Positions 33,638 to 46,023 of a DNA stretch of 64,000 nucleotides are shown in pieces. The DNA is taken from the NCBI GenBank assembly GCA_902826685.1, contig CADEFT010000002.1, positions 276,971-340,970 on the forward strand, written 5' to 3'. Both the position numbers and the translations under genes were made by a program. The notes under the pieces were generated by a model that was given only the letters and a program-made list of their open reading frames with translations, was not told where the DNA came from and searched no databases. The first letter of the stretch is position 1; each line of letters starts with the position of its first letter. Origin of the DNA: an uncultured Acidobacteriota bacterium. GTDB taxonomy: Bacteria; Acidobacteriota; Terriglobia; Bryobacterales; Bryobacteraceae.

Positions 33638-34132
33638 ATGGCGACGCAGACGCTGATCTCCGAGGCCGAATATCTCTCGACGCCTTATGAGAGCCCCACG
33701 CCTGACTATGTCGAGGGTGTGGTTGTGGAGAGGACGATGCCCAACAATGAGCACAGCCGGACCCAGGCTCAATTGATCACCGCGCTGCATCCGATTCCGC
33801 ATCTCTATCTTCGCCCGGAATTACGCGTGCGCGTGGCTGCCACTCAGTATCGTATCGCCGACCTCATTGTTTATGCCGACACCGAGCCAACCGATCTGGT
33901 GCCGGAGCAGATTCCTCTTGTAGTAATTGAGATCGTTTCCCCCGACGATTTCCACGAAGACGTCATGACCAAACTTGCGGCCTACGAATCCTGGGGCGTT
34001 CCCAACGTCTGGCTCGTCGATCCCGGCCTGCGGCGATTCTCGGTTTACCACGAAGGCAGCCTGACCGCTGTCCCGTTCTTCCATCTCCCCGAGCGCGGCC
34101 TGCGCATCGAGCTTGGCGCGATTCTGCGCTAG
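33638..34132 (+). CDS. Uma2-family (DUF820) nuclease-fold protein, copy 2
   Basis: 164 residues, a tandem duplicate of the gene 30 bases upstream. The first 45 or so residues and the last 70 are nearly identical to copy 1 (MATQTLISEAEYL, ESWGVPNVWLVDPGLRRFSVYHEGSLTAVP). A middle stretch (SRTQAQLITALHPIPHLYLRPELRV) is diverged and three residues shorter. The putative catalytic residues (D in ADLIVY, E in VVIEIVSPDD, K in MTKLAAYE) are kept in both, so both may still fold and act. Confidence 0.8.
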   Translation: MATQTLISEAEYLSTPYESPTPDYVEGVVVERTMPNNEHSRTQAQLITALHPIPHLYLRPELRVRVAATQYRIADLIVYADTEPTDLVPEQIPLVVIEIVSPDDFHEDVMTKLAAYESWGVPNVWLVDPGLRRFSVYHEGSLTAVPFFHLPERGLRIELGAILR

Positions 34133-34176
34133 TGGCCCGCTGGTAGAATAGAAACGTACCGCCCCGTCGGTCGCGT

Positions 34177-37023
<2,847 letters not shown>

Positions 37024-37972
37024 CCGCGCTGTTGGGGGCCGCTTCGCTTGGCGCGGCGGTACTGCCGGAAGCGATCGGGCCGAATACCAAGCGCGCCGCC
37101 CTCGATCCGATTACGGTTTCCGATAAAGCGATCTGGGAAGAGTACGGCCTCACCGACTCAGAGCGCGCCCGCTACGAAGGGCAGCCCATCACGGTTTCGG
37201 CCTGGCGGCTGAAAGATCCCACCGGATCGCAGGCCGCGTTCCGGTGGATGCGGCCCGCCGATTCGCGTCCCGGCAATAAAGACCAACTGACTTATTCCAC
37301 CTTCGCCGTCACCGTGGGCAACGGCGGGCTGATGGTATTCGGCAACTACCTGCTGCGCTTCGAAGGCCGCAACCCATCGCTCGATGAGCTGAAACTACTG
37401 CTGTTTCAATTGCCGAAAGTCGATCAATCGGCGCTGCCGCCGGTGCTTGGTTATCTGCCCAAGGATGTGCCCGTGCCGGGCACCGAGCGTTTCGTGCTCG
37501 GCCCAGCGTCGCTTGAGAAGTTTTATCCCAAGGTTCCGCCATCCACGGCGGGGTTTCACTTCGGTGCCGAGGCGCACATCGCCCGCTACAAGCAGCGGTC
37601 AACCGAGCTTGAGATGGCGCTGTTCTACTACCCCACCAATCAGATGGCGCAGAACAGGCTGCCCGAGTTTCAGAAGCTTGAGGGAGCAATGGTGAAGCGC
37701 TCCGGTCCGCTGATCGCCGTGGCTTTGTCGCCGGCCAACGCCGACGACGCCGAGCGCCTGCTCGCCCAGATCGACTATAAGGCAAATATCACCATCAGCG
37801 AAGGCCCGCCGGGCGGGGAAGCGCGGAAGGCTGGCAGCCTGCTGGCGACTTCGTTCATTCTGGCTGGACTACTGATGGGTATCGGACTGCTCGGCGGCCT
37901 CATGATGTATGGCATGAGGACGCTGCGGAAACGATCCTCCGGTGGGCTCGACGAGGATCCCATGACGCGGCT

Positions 37973-39361
<1,389 letters not shown>

Positions 39362-39364
39362 GAG

Positions 39365-39826
39365 CTACTCCATGTGTCCCACGCCGCGATGGCAGCGGAG
39401 GCAGTTTTCAGACTCGCGATGCATTCGCGAGGAGCCGATCGCCGAAGTGATCTCCGCGTGGCAGTGCAGGCACGCGCCTTCGGTGATGGCGCGATTGCGC
39501 GCCGTGATTTGAATGCGGTCCGGGAACCAGCCCGTTGTGAAGGCCCACGAATGGAAGAATCCGTTGATGGCCTTGGTTGTGTACTTTCCGAGGAAGGTAT
39601 GAGGCGCGTGGCAATCGTTACAGACCGCCGCCTTGCGATGGCTGGCCTTCATCCACCCGGCGTATTGCTCGCGCATCACGTGACAATTGGCGCATGCCGC
39701 CGGATCGTTGGTGAGATAGGACGCGCCTTCGGCATAACCGAAGGTGAAGACGCCCAGGCCCAAGATGACGCCCCACAGTCCCGCCAGTACCAGTTGCTTC
39801 ATGCCGGTGGTTTCATTGTCGTCCAT
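39365..39826 (-). CDS. nrfH: Cytochrome c nitrite reductase small subunit NrfH
   Basis: 153 residues. One N-terminal membrane helix (MKQLVLAGLWGVILGLGVFTFGYAEG) is followed by four heme motifs: CANCHVM, CNDCHAPH, CLHCH and CLRCHRGVGH. This is the NapC/NirT-type quinol dehydrogenase that oxidises menaquinol and feeds electrons to NrfA. It is the first gene of the nrfHA pair, so the host can respire nitrite to ammonium. A start at M9 (39802) is possible. Confidence 0.94.
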   Translation of the reverse strand: MDDNETTGMKQLVLAGLWGVILGLGVFTFGYAEGASYLTNDPAACANCHVMREQYAGWMKASHRKAAVCNDCHAPHTFLGKYTTKAINGFFHSWAFTTGWFPDRIQITARNRAITEGACLHCHAEITSAIGSSRMHRESENCLRCHRGVGHME

Positions 39827-39867
39827 GAACCTTCCGGTACGCTGTGACGGATGTCACGGGCCGCCCC

Positions 39868-40752
39868 TCAGCCGCGCAGATCGGCGAACGCTTCTTCGAT
39901 CTCGCGCTTCGCCTCCGGGCCGAGGGTGGTCAACGGAAGCCGGGGAGGCCCTCCGTAGTATCCACCGAGATCCATGGCATGCTTCAACCCCGGCACACCG
40001 TACTTCACCGTCACAAGGCGCGCGGCGCGGGCGATGCGATGCTGCCAGTCCTCGGCGGCTTCCACTTCGCGGGTGCGATGCGCTTCCCAAATCGTGATGC
40101 AGGCATAGGGAGCGGCGTTGGCAAACGCCAGCACGGCTCCGGCGGCGCCCACCGTCAACGACGGCCACAGCGTGGGAGCCGAACCCACCAGCACCTGAAA
40201 GCCTTTTGAGACTTCGCCAAGCAACCGCATGACTTTCTCGAGATTGCCGGAGCTTTCCTTGATCGCAACGATATTCGGATGTTCGCTCAGCCGCGCCACC
40301 GCTTCGCAGGAAATATCCACACCTGTCGTCTGCGGCCAGTTGTAGATCATCAGCGGAATTTTGGTCTGATCGGCCACGGCGCGGAAGTAGGTGAGTTGTG
40401 CCGCGTCGCCGTTCAATAGATTCTTGTAATAGTGCGGCGTACGCACCATCGCCAGGCCATAGCCCATACTGGCGGCCTTGTTGGTCAGCATCACCGTTTC
40501 GCGCACGCTCTCGACGCCTGTGCCGGCGATCAACAGTTTGCCCGGGGCCGCCGCGTCGGCTACCCACCCGAACATGTCGAATTTTTCTTCGGGCGTGAGC
40601 ATGACGCTCTCCCCGGTGGACCCGCACACCACGTAGCCGGAAAGCGCGGTCTGATTCCACTTCTCGACGTTGTGATGGACTTTGGTTTTGTAAAGCGAGC
40701 CGTCGTGCTGAAAGGGAGTGGTTACGGGGGGATAGATGCCTTGGAGCTTCAT
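39868..40752 (-). CDS. DapA-superfamily aldolase, 4-hydroxy-2-oxoglutarate aldolase-like
   Basis: 294 residues from the ATG at 40752. This is a class I (Schiff base) TIM-barrel aldolase: GYVVCGSTGESVMLTPEEK, TPHYYK, catalytic Y137 in IYNWP and K165 in IVAIKESSGN. The C-terminal part (KYGVPGLKHAMDLGGYYGGPPRLPL) is strongly reminiscent of mammalian HOGA1, so cleavage of 4-hydroxy-2-oxoglutarate to pyruvate and glyoxylate is the best guess. True dihydrodipicolinate synthase is less likely. It lies 48 bases downstream of atpE and may be read through from the ATP synthase genes. Confidence 0.8.
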   Translation of the reverse strand: MKLQGIYPPVTTPFQHDGSLYKTKVHHNVEKWNQTALSGYVVCGSTGESVMLTPEEKFDMFGWVADAAAPGKLLIAGTGVESVRETVMLTNKAASMGYGLAMVRTPHYYKNLLNGDAAQLTYFRAVADQTKIPLMIYNWPQTTGVDISCEAVARLSEHPNIVAIKESSGNLEKVMRLLGEVSKGFQVLVGSAPTLWPSLTVGAAGAVLAFANAAPYACITIWEAHRTREVEAAEDWQHRIARAARLVTVKYGVPGLKHAMDLGGYYGGPPRLPLTTLGPEAKREIEEAFADLRG

Positions 40753-40800
40753 GGAGGTATCGCGGGCCGGCCGCAACCGGCCCGCTTTTGGGAAACAGGA

Positions 40801-41103
40801 CTAGGTCTTGAGGAACACGATCACCAGCGTATAGAGCGCCAGCGATTCGATGAGCACCAGTCCAAGCAGCAGGGCGCCGCGGATGGCCGCGATCGCGCCG
40901 GGGTTGCGGGCCATCGCCTCGGCGGCGTGTGCCACCGCTTTGCCCTGGCCGAGACCGCAAAGACCGGAAGCGATTGCCATGGACAGGCCCGCCGCCAGGG
41001 GTGCCAGGTTCGTGCCGCCATGTTCGGCGGCCGGTGCCTGGGCAAATACCGGCGAGGCCATCACGGCCATCGCCAGCAGATTCCAAACCGTTCGGAAATT
41101 CAT
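40801..41103 (-). CDS. atpE: F0 ATP synthase subunit c
   Basis: 100 residues. An N-terminal extension looks like a signal peptide (MNFRTVWNLLAMAVMASPVFAQA), then come the two c-ring helices joined by the polar loop ARNPGA. The ion-carrying Glu86 sits in LVLIESLALYTLV, with Q53, S87 and Y91 around it. Q, E, S and Y are shared with sodium-type rings, but the Thr after Ser is Leu here, so the coupling ion is not settled by the sequence. It is part of the F0 cluster, 93 bases after atpB. Confidence 0.93.
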   Translation of the reverse strand: MNFRTVWNLLAMAVMASPVFAQAPAAEHGGTNLAPLAAGLSMAIASGLCGLGQGKAVAHAAEAMARNPGAIAAIRGALLLGLVLIESLALYTLVIVFLKT

Positions 41104-41196
41104 TCGATGCTCCTTGCTTATGAAGTGCCTTCCGGAGGTGGTTCCTTCGGTCCGTTGGGACGGCCGGGGCTCACGCGGAAAGCCATGAAGCCGGTA

Positions 41197-41934
41197 TTAG
41201 TGTTCGTCGTGATGCGTCGCGCCGCCGACGTAAATCATCGTCATGAGCGCGAAGATATAAGCCTGCAGGAAAGAAACGAAAACGTGAAGTCCCATGAACA
41301 CGGCCGGCATCACCAGGTAGGTGAGGCTGAGGAACACCAGCGTCACCTGCTCGCCCGCGTACATGTTGGCGTATAGACGAACGGTGAGCGACAGCGGCCG
41401 CGCGAAGTTGCTGATGATTTCGATGGGGAACATGAGCGGCGCCATGGCCGGTACGGGACCGGCGAAATGCGCCAGATATTTGCCCGCCCCCTGCGCCTGA
41501 ATGCCGGCGATGTTGTAGTAGAGGAACGCCGCGATGGCAATGCCGCAAGGCACATAGGGGAACATGGTGGGCGACTCAAATCCCGGAATGACGCCAATCA
41601 GGTTCGCAAACAGAATGAAGAAGAAAACCGTGCCGAAGAACGGCAGGTACCGGTGGCCGTGATGGCCGACGTTGGTATCGGTTTCGCCCTTCAGAAACAG
41701 GTACAGCGACTCGAAAATGTGCTGCAGCTTGCCGGGCTTGTCCATCGAAAGCTTCGGCCGCAAGATCGCGAACACCACAATGACGACCGCCGCGACCAGA
41801 AGCTGCATCGTCATCCAGTTGGTCCACGGCCGCTCCGGGTTGTGCGCATGCGTGCCGATCGCCGCCAGAATCGACTGGCCCACGCCGCCCAAATGATCGT
41901 TGAACAGGCGGGTAATCAGGATTTCATGTTCCAT
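41197..41934 (-). CDS. atpB: F0 ATP synthase subunit a
   Basis: 245 residues with five or six membrane helices. The essential arginine is in SLTVRLYANMYAGEQV, and the C-terminal helix LQAYIFALMTMIYVGGA is typical. Subunit a provides the ion half-channels next to the c ring. Its start overlaps atpI by 11 bases. The remaining F1 and stator genes are not in this window, so the ATP synthase genes are split into at least two clusters. Confidence 0.95.
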   Translation of the reverse strand: MEHEILITRLFNDHLGGVGQSILAAIGTHAHNPERPWTNWMTMQLLVAAVVIVVFAILRPKLSMDKPGKLQHIFESLYLFLKGETDTNVGHHGHRYLPFFGTVFFFILFANLIGVIPGFESPTMFPYVPCGIAIAAFLYYNIAGIQAQGAGKYLAHFAGPVPAMAPLMFPIEIISNFARPLSLTVRLYANMYAGEQVTLVFLSLTYLVMPAVFMGLHVFVSFLQAYIFALMTMIYVGGATHHDEH

Positions 41935-42304
41935 GAATCAGTTCGTAGAGGACCTCAATCAAAGCCGCGGCGGCCGCAACCAGCAGTCCGGCCAGAACCG
42001 CCTCCAGATGGAGTCCTAAGTAACGAATTGTACCATAAGCCGCCGCGCCCAGAATGACATAGCGCATGCCCATGAGGGTCGCGTCGGAGGCCGAAGGAGG
42101 GTCGTCTTTCGAGGTCTGCGGCCCCAGGTGTTGCACCACCAGGTGAGTGAGCCAGAAACTGGCGCCGGAAAGGGCGGCGCCCACCAGGAAGCTCAAACCC
42201 CACCAGGGCCCGCGCGAGATGGCGAATCCAATGGCGCCCGCCAGGGCGATGGCTCCCATCAACCGCCCGATACGCCGGGCGATGCCGCTCGAATCGCCCG
42301 TCAC
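41924..42304 (-). CDS. atpI: ATP synthase subunit I-like membrane protein
   Basis: 126 residues with about four hydrophobic helices (IALAGAIGFAISRG, GLSFLVGAALSGASFWLTHLVV, MRYVILGAAAYGTIRYLGL, AVLAGLLVAAAAALIEVLYEL). AtpI proteins are poorly conserved and are recognised mainly by size and position upstream of atpB; they assist c-ring assembly. It overlaps the fusion gene before it by 4 bases (ATGA) and atpB by 11. Confidence 0.8.
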   Translation of the reverse strand: MTGDSSGIARRIGRLMGAIALAGAIGFAISRGPWWGLSFLVGAALSGASFWLTHLVVQHLGPQTSKDDPPSASDATLMGMRYVILGAAAYGTIRYLGLHLEAVLAGLLVAAAAALIEVLYELIHGT

Positions 42305-43332
42305 TTTTCCCGGTTGACCTCGCGGACGATCTGCAGGAATCCGCTCACCACGCCCAACCCGAGAAACACCACCGACAGGAACGTCGTGCCCAAAGCTCTA
42401 TCGAGCAGGTAGCCGATGCCGTATCCCACGAACGTCGCCGCCGGCAGCGCCACGCCCAGGGTCATGTAGCGCCCGTATTGCTGCAGGAACGTCTCTTTTT
42501 CCACTGGTGCCGCGCGTTTCTTTTCCATCAAACCCTCGGCCTGATCCGCCGTCTCCTTCACCAGAATTCCCATCTTGGGATGTGAGGGCGCGACGTCGGT
42601 GGGAATGCTGTACTCCTCCAGCATCTCACTGCACGAAGGTCCGATGGAGGCGACCACGGTGCGGCGGCGCAGATTGGTCAGCACGGCGTCCTCTACGCCT
42701 TCTTCGGCCGCCATCTGAATGAGGTGCGGAACCTGAATGGAAGTGGTGAACAGGGCGAAATCCACTTGGGCCGCGGCCAGCCGGCGTGCCGCCTCGCGCA
42801 GCGGAGCCGTATCTTCCGGCAGCGCCCATTGATAGATGCGCACCGAAGTCACTTCGGCGCCGCGCTCGCGCAGTGCCTGCAGCAACTCTTCGTTCGAGCG
42901 CCCGTACTCCTGAACCGCGATGCGCTTTTCGGGCCGTCCCTCGATCGCCTGCAAGAGTTCCCGCCAGGTGTTCGGTTCCTTTACGGTGATGGCCCCGGTA
43001 ACGCCCAACTCGCGGAGCGCGCCCATCGGCTTCGGCCCGCGCGCCACCACGGTCATTCCACGCAAGGCTTCGGCGAAACGGCCTTCCGGATACCGCGTCG
43101 CCAGCAGTTTGTTCAACGCCCTTGTGCCGACGCCGGTGAGCAGAATCATCATGTCGAACTCGCCGGCAAACAGACGCCCGGCAAAATCGAAGGCGCTGTC
43201 GTTGTTTTCAAGCGGCGCCTCGCGCATGGAGGGCGCGACGAACACATCGCCGCCTTGATTCCGGATGAGAGTTGCGATTTCCGCCGATCTCCTGCTTTCA
43301 AGAGCCAGCACCTTGCGTCCGGCGAACGCCAT
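42301..43332 (-). CDS. Fusion of uroporphyrinogen-III synthase and AtpZ-like subunit
   Basis: 343 residues in one open frame. Residues 1-262 have the two-lobed HemD fold: GRKVLALESRRSAEIATLIRNQGG, DMMILLTGVGTRALNKLL, KRIAVQEYGRSNEELLQALRERGAEVTSVRIYQW and VVASIGPSCSEMLEEYSIPTDVAPSHPKMGILV. After a charged linker (263-283), residues 284-343 match AtpZ/AtpI-type subunits: QQYGRYMTLGVALPAATFVGYGIGYLLDR and a second helix ending IVREVNREK. HemD closes the tetrapyrrole ring in heme synthesis; AtpZ accompanies F0. A Met at 269 (42528) could give an internal start for a separate AtpZ. It is the first gene of the atpIBE string. Confidence 0.85.
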   Translation of the reverse strand: MAFAGRKVLALESRRSAEIATLIRNQGGDVFVAPSMREAPLENNDSAFDFAGRLFAGEFDMMILLTGVGTRALNKLLATRYPEGRFAEALRGMTVVARGPKPMGALRELGVTGAITVKEPNTWRELLQAIEGRPEKRIAVQEYGRSNEELLQALRERGAEVTSVRIYQWALPEDTAPLREAARRLAAAQVDFALFTTSIQVPHLIQMAAEEGVEDAVLTNLRRRTVVASIGPSCSEMLEEYSIPTDVAPSHPKMGILVKETADQAEGLMEKKRAAPVEKETFLQQYGRYMTLGVALPAATFVGYGIGYLLDRALGTTFLSVVFLGLGVVSGFLQIVREVNREK

Positions 43333-43359
43333 GGTGAATAAGTCTAGCAGTTGTACAGA

Positions 43360-43644
43360 TTATGGTTCAGGCCAGTCCTGCGCGCCATGGAAAATGCGCG
43401 AGATTTCGATCGCGTCCTGCGTTACTCGATACACAACGACATAGGGAAGAGGCGGAAACGCAAGCTCGCGCCACCCCATCAGCCGACGGCTCGCTCTACC
43501 TATGTTTGGAAAATCCTTGAGCCGGGCGCACCCCTCATAGAGGATCTTGGCGACACGCCGTGCTGCCTCCGGGTTATCGCGTTCGATCCGCTCGCAGATG
43601 CGTTCAAGGTCGTCCGCCGCTGGCAGCGACCAACGTATGTCCAT
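43360..43644 (-). CDS. parE: RelE/ParE-family toxin
   Basis: 94 residues with the family pattern: WSLPAADDLERICERIERDNPEAARRVAKILYEGCARLKDFPNIGR, then RELAFPPLPYVVVYRVTQDAIEISRIFHGAQDWP. RelE-type members cut mRNA on the ribosome and ParE-type members poison gyrase. The spacing and the HGAQDW ending look ParE-like, but the target cannot be decided. It shares one base with the antitoxin gene upstream. Confidence 0.88.
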   Translation of the reverse strand: MDIRWSLPAADDLERICERIERDNPEAARRVAKILYEGCARLKDFPNIGRASRRLMGWRELAFPPLPYVVVYRVTQDAIEISRIFHGAQDWPEP

Positions 43645-43868
43645 CAGGATTGCAAGAAACGTCTCAGGCGATCGCCCACTTGTTCGTGTGTCAGAGACCC
43701 TCCCGCTGCCAACGCAACCTCGCCACGCTTCACAGCTTGAGCAAAGCGATCCTCTTCCTCAAAGAATCGCGCCACCACGTCCTGCACGGTTTCGTCGAGG
43801 TTCAGGCCCTGCTGCGTTGCCCGCTCGGTAATCCGGGCTTGAAGATCGGGAGGAAAATGGACTTCCAT
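43644..43868 (-). CDS. Antitoxin of the RelE/ParE module
   Basis: 74 residues: MEVHFPPDLQARITERATQQGLNLDETVQDVVARFFEEEDRFAQAVKRGEVALAAGG. The N-terminal helices could form a short DNA-binding dimer, and the acidic middle and C-terminal part (EEEDRF through SLTHEQVGDRLRRFLQ) has the look of antitoxins paired with RelE/ParE toxins in many bacteria. The antitoxin-first order and the 1-base overlap support the pairing. The two genes form a self-contained island between hemD-atpZ and a peptidase gene. Confidence 0.8.
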   Translation of the reverse strand: MEVHFPPDLQARITERATQQGLNLDETVQDVVARFFEEEDRFAQAVKRGEVALAAGGSLTHEQVGDRLRRFLQS

Positions 43869-43889
43869 ACTGCCACCATAGCCAACGGG

Positions 43890-45254
43890 TCACTTGGAAT
43901 CAACGTCGATCACTTCAAAATACGGGATCGTCCGCGCCGGCATCACCCACACCGCGGGCAGACTTTCGTTGCCCTCCGTATCGATCGCCTTGACCGCGAA
44001 AACCAGGTTGTCGATGTCCAGCCCCTGCAGGGTGCAGTCGTTCTTCTTGCCGACGAAGATCTCCCTTTCCCAATAGGGCGCCGTAGTCTTGCGCACCAGG
44101 ACGGCGAAGCCCGCCAGATCGGGTTCGGGCGCGGGGTGGTGCCATCGCATCGCGGCGGCATAGGATCCGGTGCCGCGGGTCAGGCTGATGGTGGTACGCG
44201 TGCCGCTGGTGGTGGAGGGCAGTTCGGGCGTGCGCGGCGCCAGGGCGAGACTCGCCGCCACCGCCGCCTTCAACCGCGTTACCGCGGCCGTATAGGCCGG
44301 CGATGCGTTCTCCATCGTGTCGGTGACGGTGTGCTGGTGCGCGTAGTTTTCGACCGCGCTGGTGAATCGCACCGCGGCGTATCCCTCGCGCTCAAACGGG
44401 GTGTGATCGCCGCCGCGGCCGAAGCGATCGGAACGGAATACCAGGTCGGCTTCGAGCGCCGGCACGTAGCGCTCGCCCACTTCCTTGATATAGCGGGCGA
44501 GCGTTCGAGGAGCCGAATCCGGCGGATCGGCGGAGAACACGCGCACGCGGCGATTGTCGCGCCTGCCGTCGCCCCCCATTTCCGTACCGATGATATCGCT
44601 GTTCAAAACCGCTTCCATGATTTCGCCATTGCGCTTCGCCTTCTGCGCATGCAGCGTGGATCCCACCAGGCCCAGCTCTTCGCCAGCGAAGGCGGCGAAC
44701 ACCAGCGTCTTATCGAACTCGTACTGGCTCAACACGCGAGCCATCTCCATGGTGGCCGCCACGCCCGAAGCGTCGTCGGAGGCACCGGGCGCCGGCGCCG
44801 AGGCGTTCTTCTCCGTGGCCGCGTCGATGGCCTCCGGGTTCATAGCGGTGGAGCGCTGCCCCAGGTTCAGCGAATCGTAATGGCCGCTGATGAGCACCTG
44901 CCGTTCCGGATGGCGCGTGCCGCGCAGCGTCGCAATCACATTCACGATTTCCACGTCGCGAAAGATACGTCCCTGCTTGCGGACTTTGTACCGGTCGAGG
45001 CGCACCTCAAGCCTCGGGCTGTAGCTCTTCAACTCGGCTTCGATCCAGCGGTATGCCGCGCCGATGCCCCGCGTGGCATGCCCGGTCTCCGAGAAATTGC
45101 CTCGCGTTTCAAAGGTGACCAGGCGCCCCATGATATCCTCGATTCGCTGGACCGACACGGCGTCGACGATCTCCACTACCCTGGGATTGAGGCTCCTGGG
45201 AGGGCTTTGCGCAAAGCACGCGGCAGCCCAAAGTAGCGGCAGCGACCGAATCAT
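43890..45254 (-). CDS. Secreted M28-family metallopeptidase
   Basis: 454 residues with a signal peptide (MIRSLPLLWAAACFAQS). M28 metal-ligand positions are visible: GHYDS (His, Asp), PGASDDASGV (Asp), FAGEELGLVGS (Glu-Glu), LNSDIIG (Asp) and NYAHQHTVTDT (His). The C-terminal 100 residues (from about 345) form a fibronectin-like or beta-sandwich module (YAAAMRWHHPAPEPDLAGFAVLVRKTTAP). It is likely an exported zinc aminopeptidase. Its ATG shares the bases CATG with the start of the divergent gene, leaving no leader between them. Confidence 0.88.
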   Translation of the reverse strand: MIRSLPLLWAAACFAQSPPRSLNPRVVEIVDAVSVQRIEDIMGRLVTFETRGNFSETGHATRGIGAAYRWIEAELKSYSPRLEVRLDRYKVRKQGRIFRDVEIVNVIATLRGTRHPERQVLISGHYDSLNLGQRSTAMNPEAIDAATEKNASAPAPGASDDASGVAATMEMARVLSQYEFDKTLVFAAFAGEELGLVGSTLHAQKAKRNGEIMEAVLNSDIIGTEMGGDGRRDNRRVRVFSADPPDSAPRTLARYIKEVGERYVPALEADLVFRSDRFGRGGDHTPFEREGYAAVRFTSAVENYAHQHTVTDTMENASPAYTAAVTRLKAAVAASLALAPRTPELPSTTSGTRTTISLTRGTGSYAAAMRWHHPAPEPDLAGFAVLVRKTTAPYWEREIFVGKKNDCTLQGLDIDNLVFAVKAIDTEGNESLPAVWVMPARTIPYFEVIDVDSK

Positions 45255-46023
45255 GTCACGAGTATACTCGCACCTGTTGGTGGCTCTCGCTGTATTTCCG
45301 GCAAGCGCGCTGGATCATTCCTCCTGGGATGCGTTGCTCAAGAAATACGTCAACGGCCAATCTCTTGTCGACTACCGGCAGTGGCGGGACGAACCCGAGA
45401 AGATCGACAACTACCTGGCGCAACTGGCGGCGCCGTGGCCGGAGGCGATGACGGGCGACGACCGCAAAGCGGCGCTGATCAACGCCTATAACGCCATCGC
45501 CGTGCGCTGGATTCTCGCGCATTACCCGGTCGAAAGCGTGTGGAAGACGAAGAAGCCGTTCAGCGCGGCACGCCACACGTTGAACGGAGTCAAAACGTCG
45601 CTCGATGGAATCGAGCGCGAACTGCGCGAGATGGATCCGCGCATTCACTCGGCGCTGGTGTATGCGGCGCTCGGCGGACCTCCCCTGCGGCGCGAAGCCT
45701 ATGAGGGCCCGCGCATCGACGAGCAGTTAGACGACAACACCCGCCTCTGGCTGGCCGATCTCCGCTGGAACCAGTTCGATTCCGAAGACCGCACGGCCCG
45801 CGTCAGCGCGGTGTTCAAGTGGTATGACGACGATTTCAAAAGCGGCGGGCTGAAAGCCTTCTTGCTGAAATACGCGCCCCCTGGACAAGCCGGTTTTCTG
45901 GCCGGCGGCAAGGGCAAGATCGACACCGTGAAGTACCAGTGGGGCCTGAACGACCAGGCCGGTATCGGTGAAGAATACTCCACCAGCTTCGGCTATTACT
46001 GGGACTATTTCCGCAACAGGTAG
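45253..46023 (+). CDS. Exported DUF547 protein
   Basis: 256 residues from the ATG at 45253. A signal peptide (MSRVYSHLLVALAVFPASA) precedes the DUF547 core: ALINAYNAIAVRWILAHYPVESVW, HTLNGVKTSLDGIERELREMDPRIHSALVYAALGGPPLRREAY and RVSAVFKWYDDDF. The fold of DUF547 is thought to be papain/transglutaminase-related; activity is unknown. The start codon overlaps that of the divergent M28 gene, and the 3' end overlaps the convergent aminotransferase gene by 19 bases. A later TTG or GTG start within the signal region would be the alternative. Confidence 0.85.
   Translation: MSRVYSHLLVALAVFPASALDHSSWDALLKKYVNGQSLVDYRQWRDEPEKIDNYLAQLAAPWPEAMTGDDRKAALINAYNAIAVRWILAHYPVESVWKTKKPFSAARHTLNGVKTSLDGIERELREMDPRIHSALVYAALGGPPLRREAYEGPRIDEQLDDNTRLWLADLRWNQFDSEDRTARVSAVFKWYDDDFKSGGLKAFLLKYAPPGQAGFLAGGKGKIDTVKYQWGLNDQAGIGEEYSTSFGYYWDYFRNR

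Noticed and set aside
41104..41196. Missing small gene between atpB and atpE
   Set aside because: The 93-base gap has no convincing start, ribosome site or hydrophobic frame.
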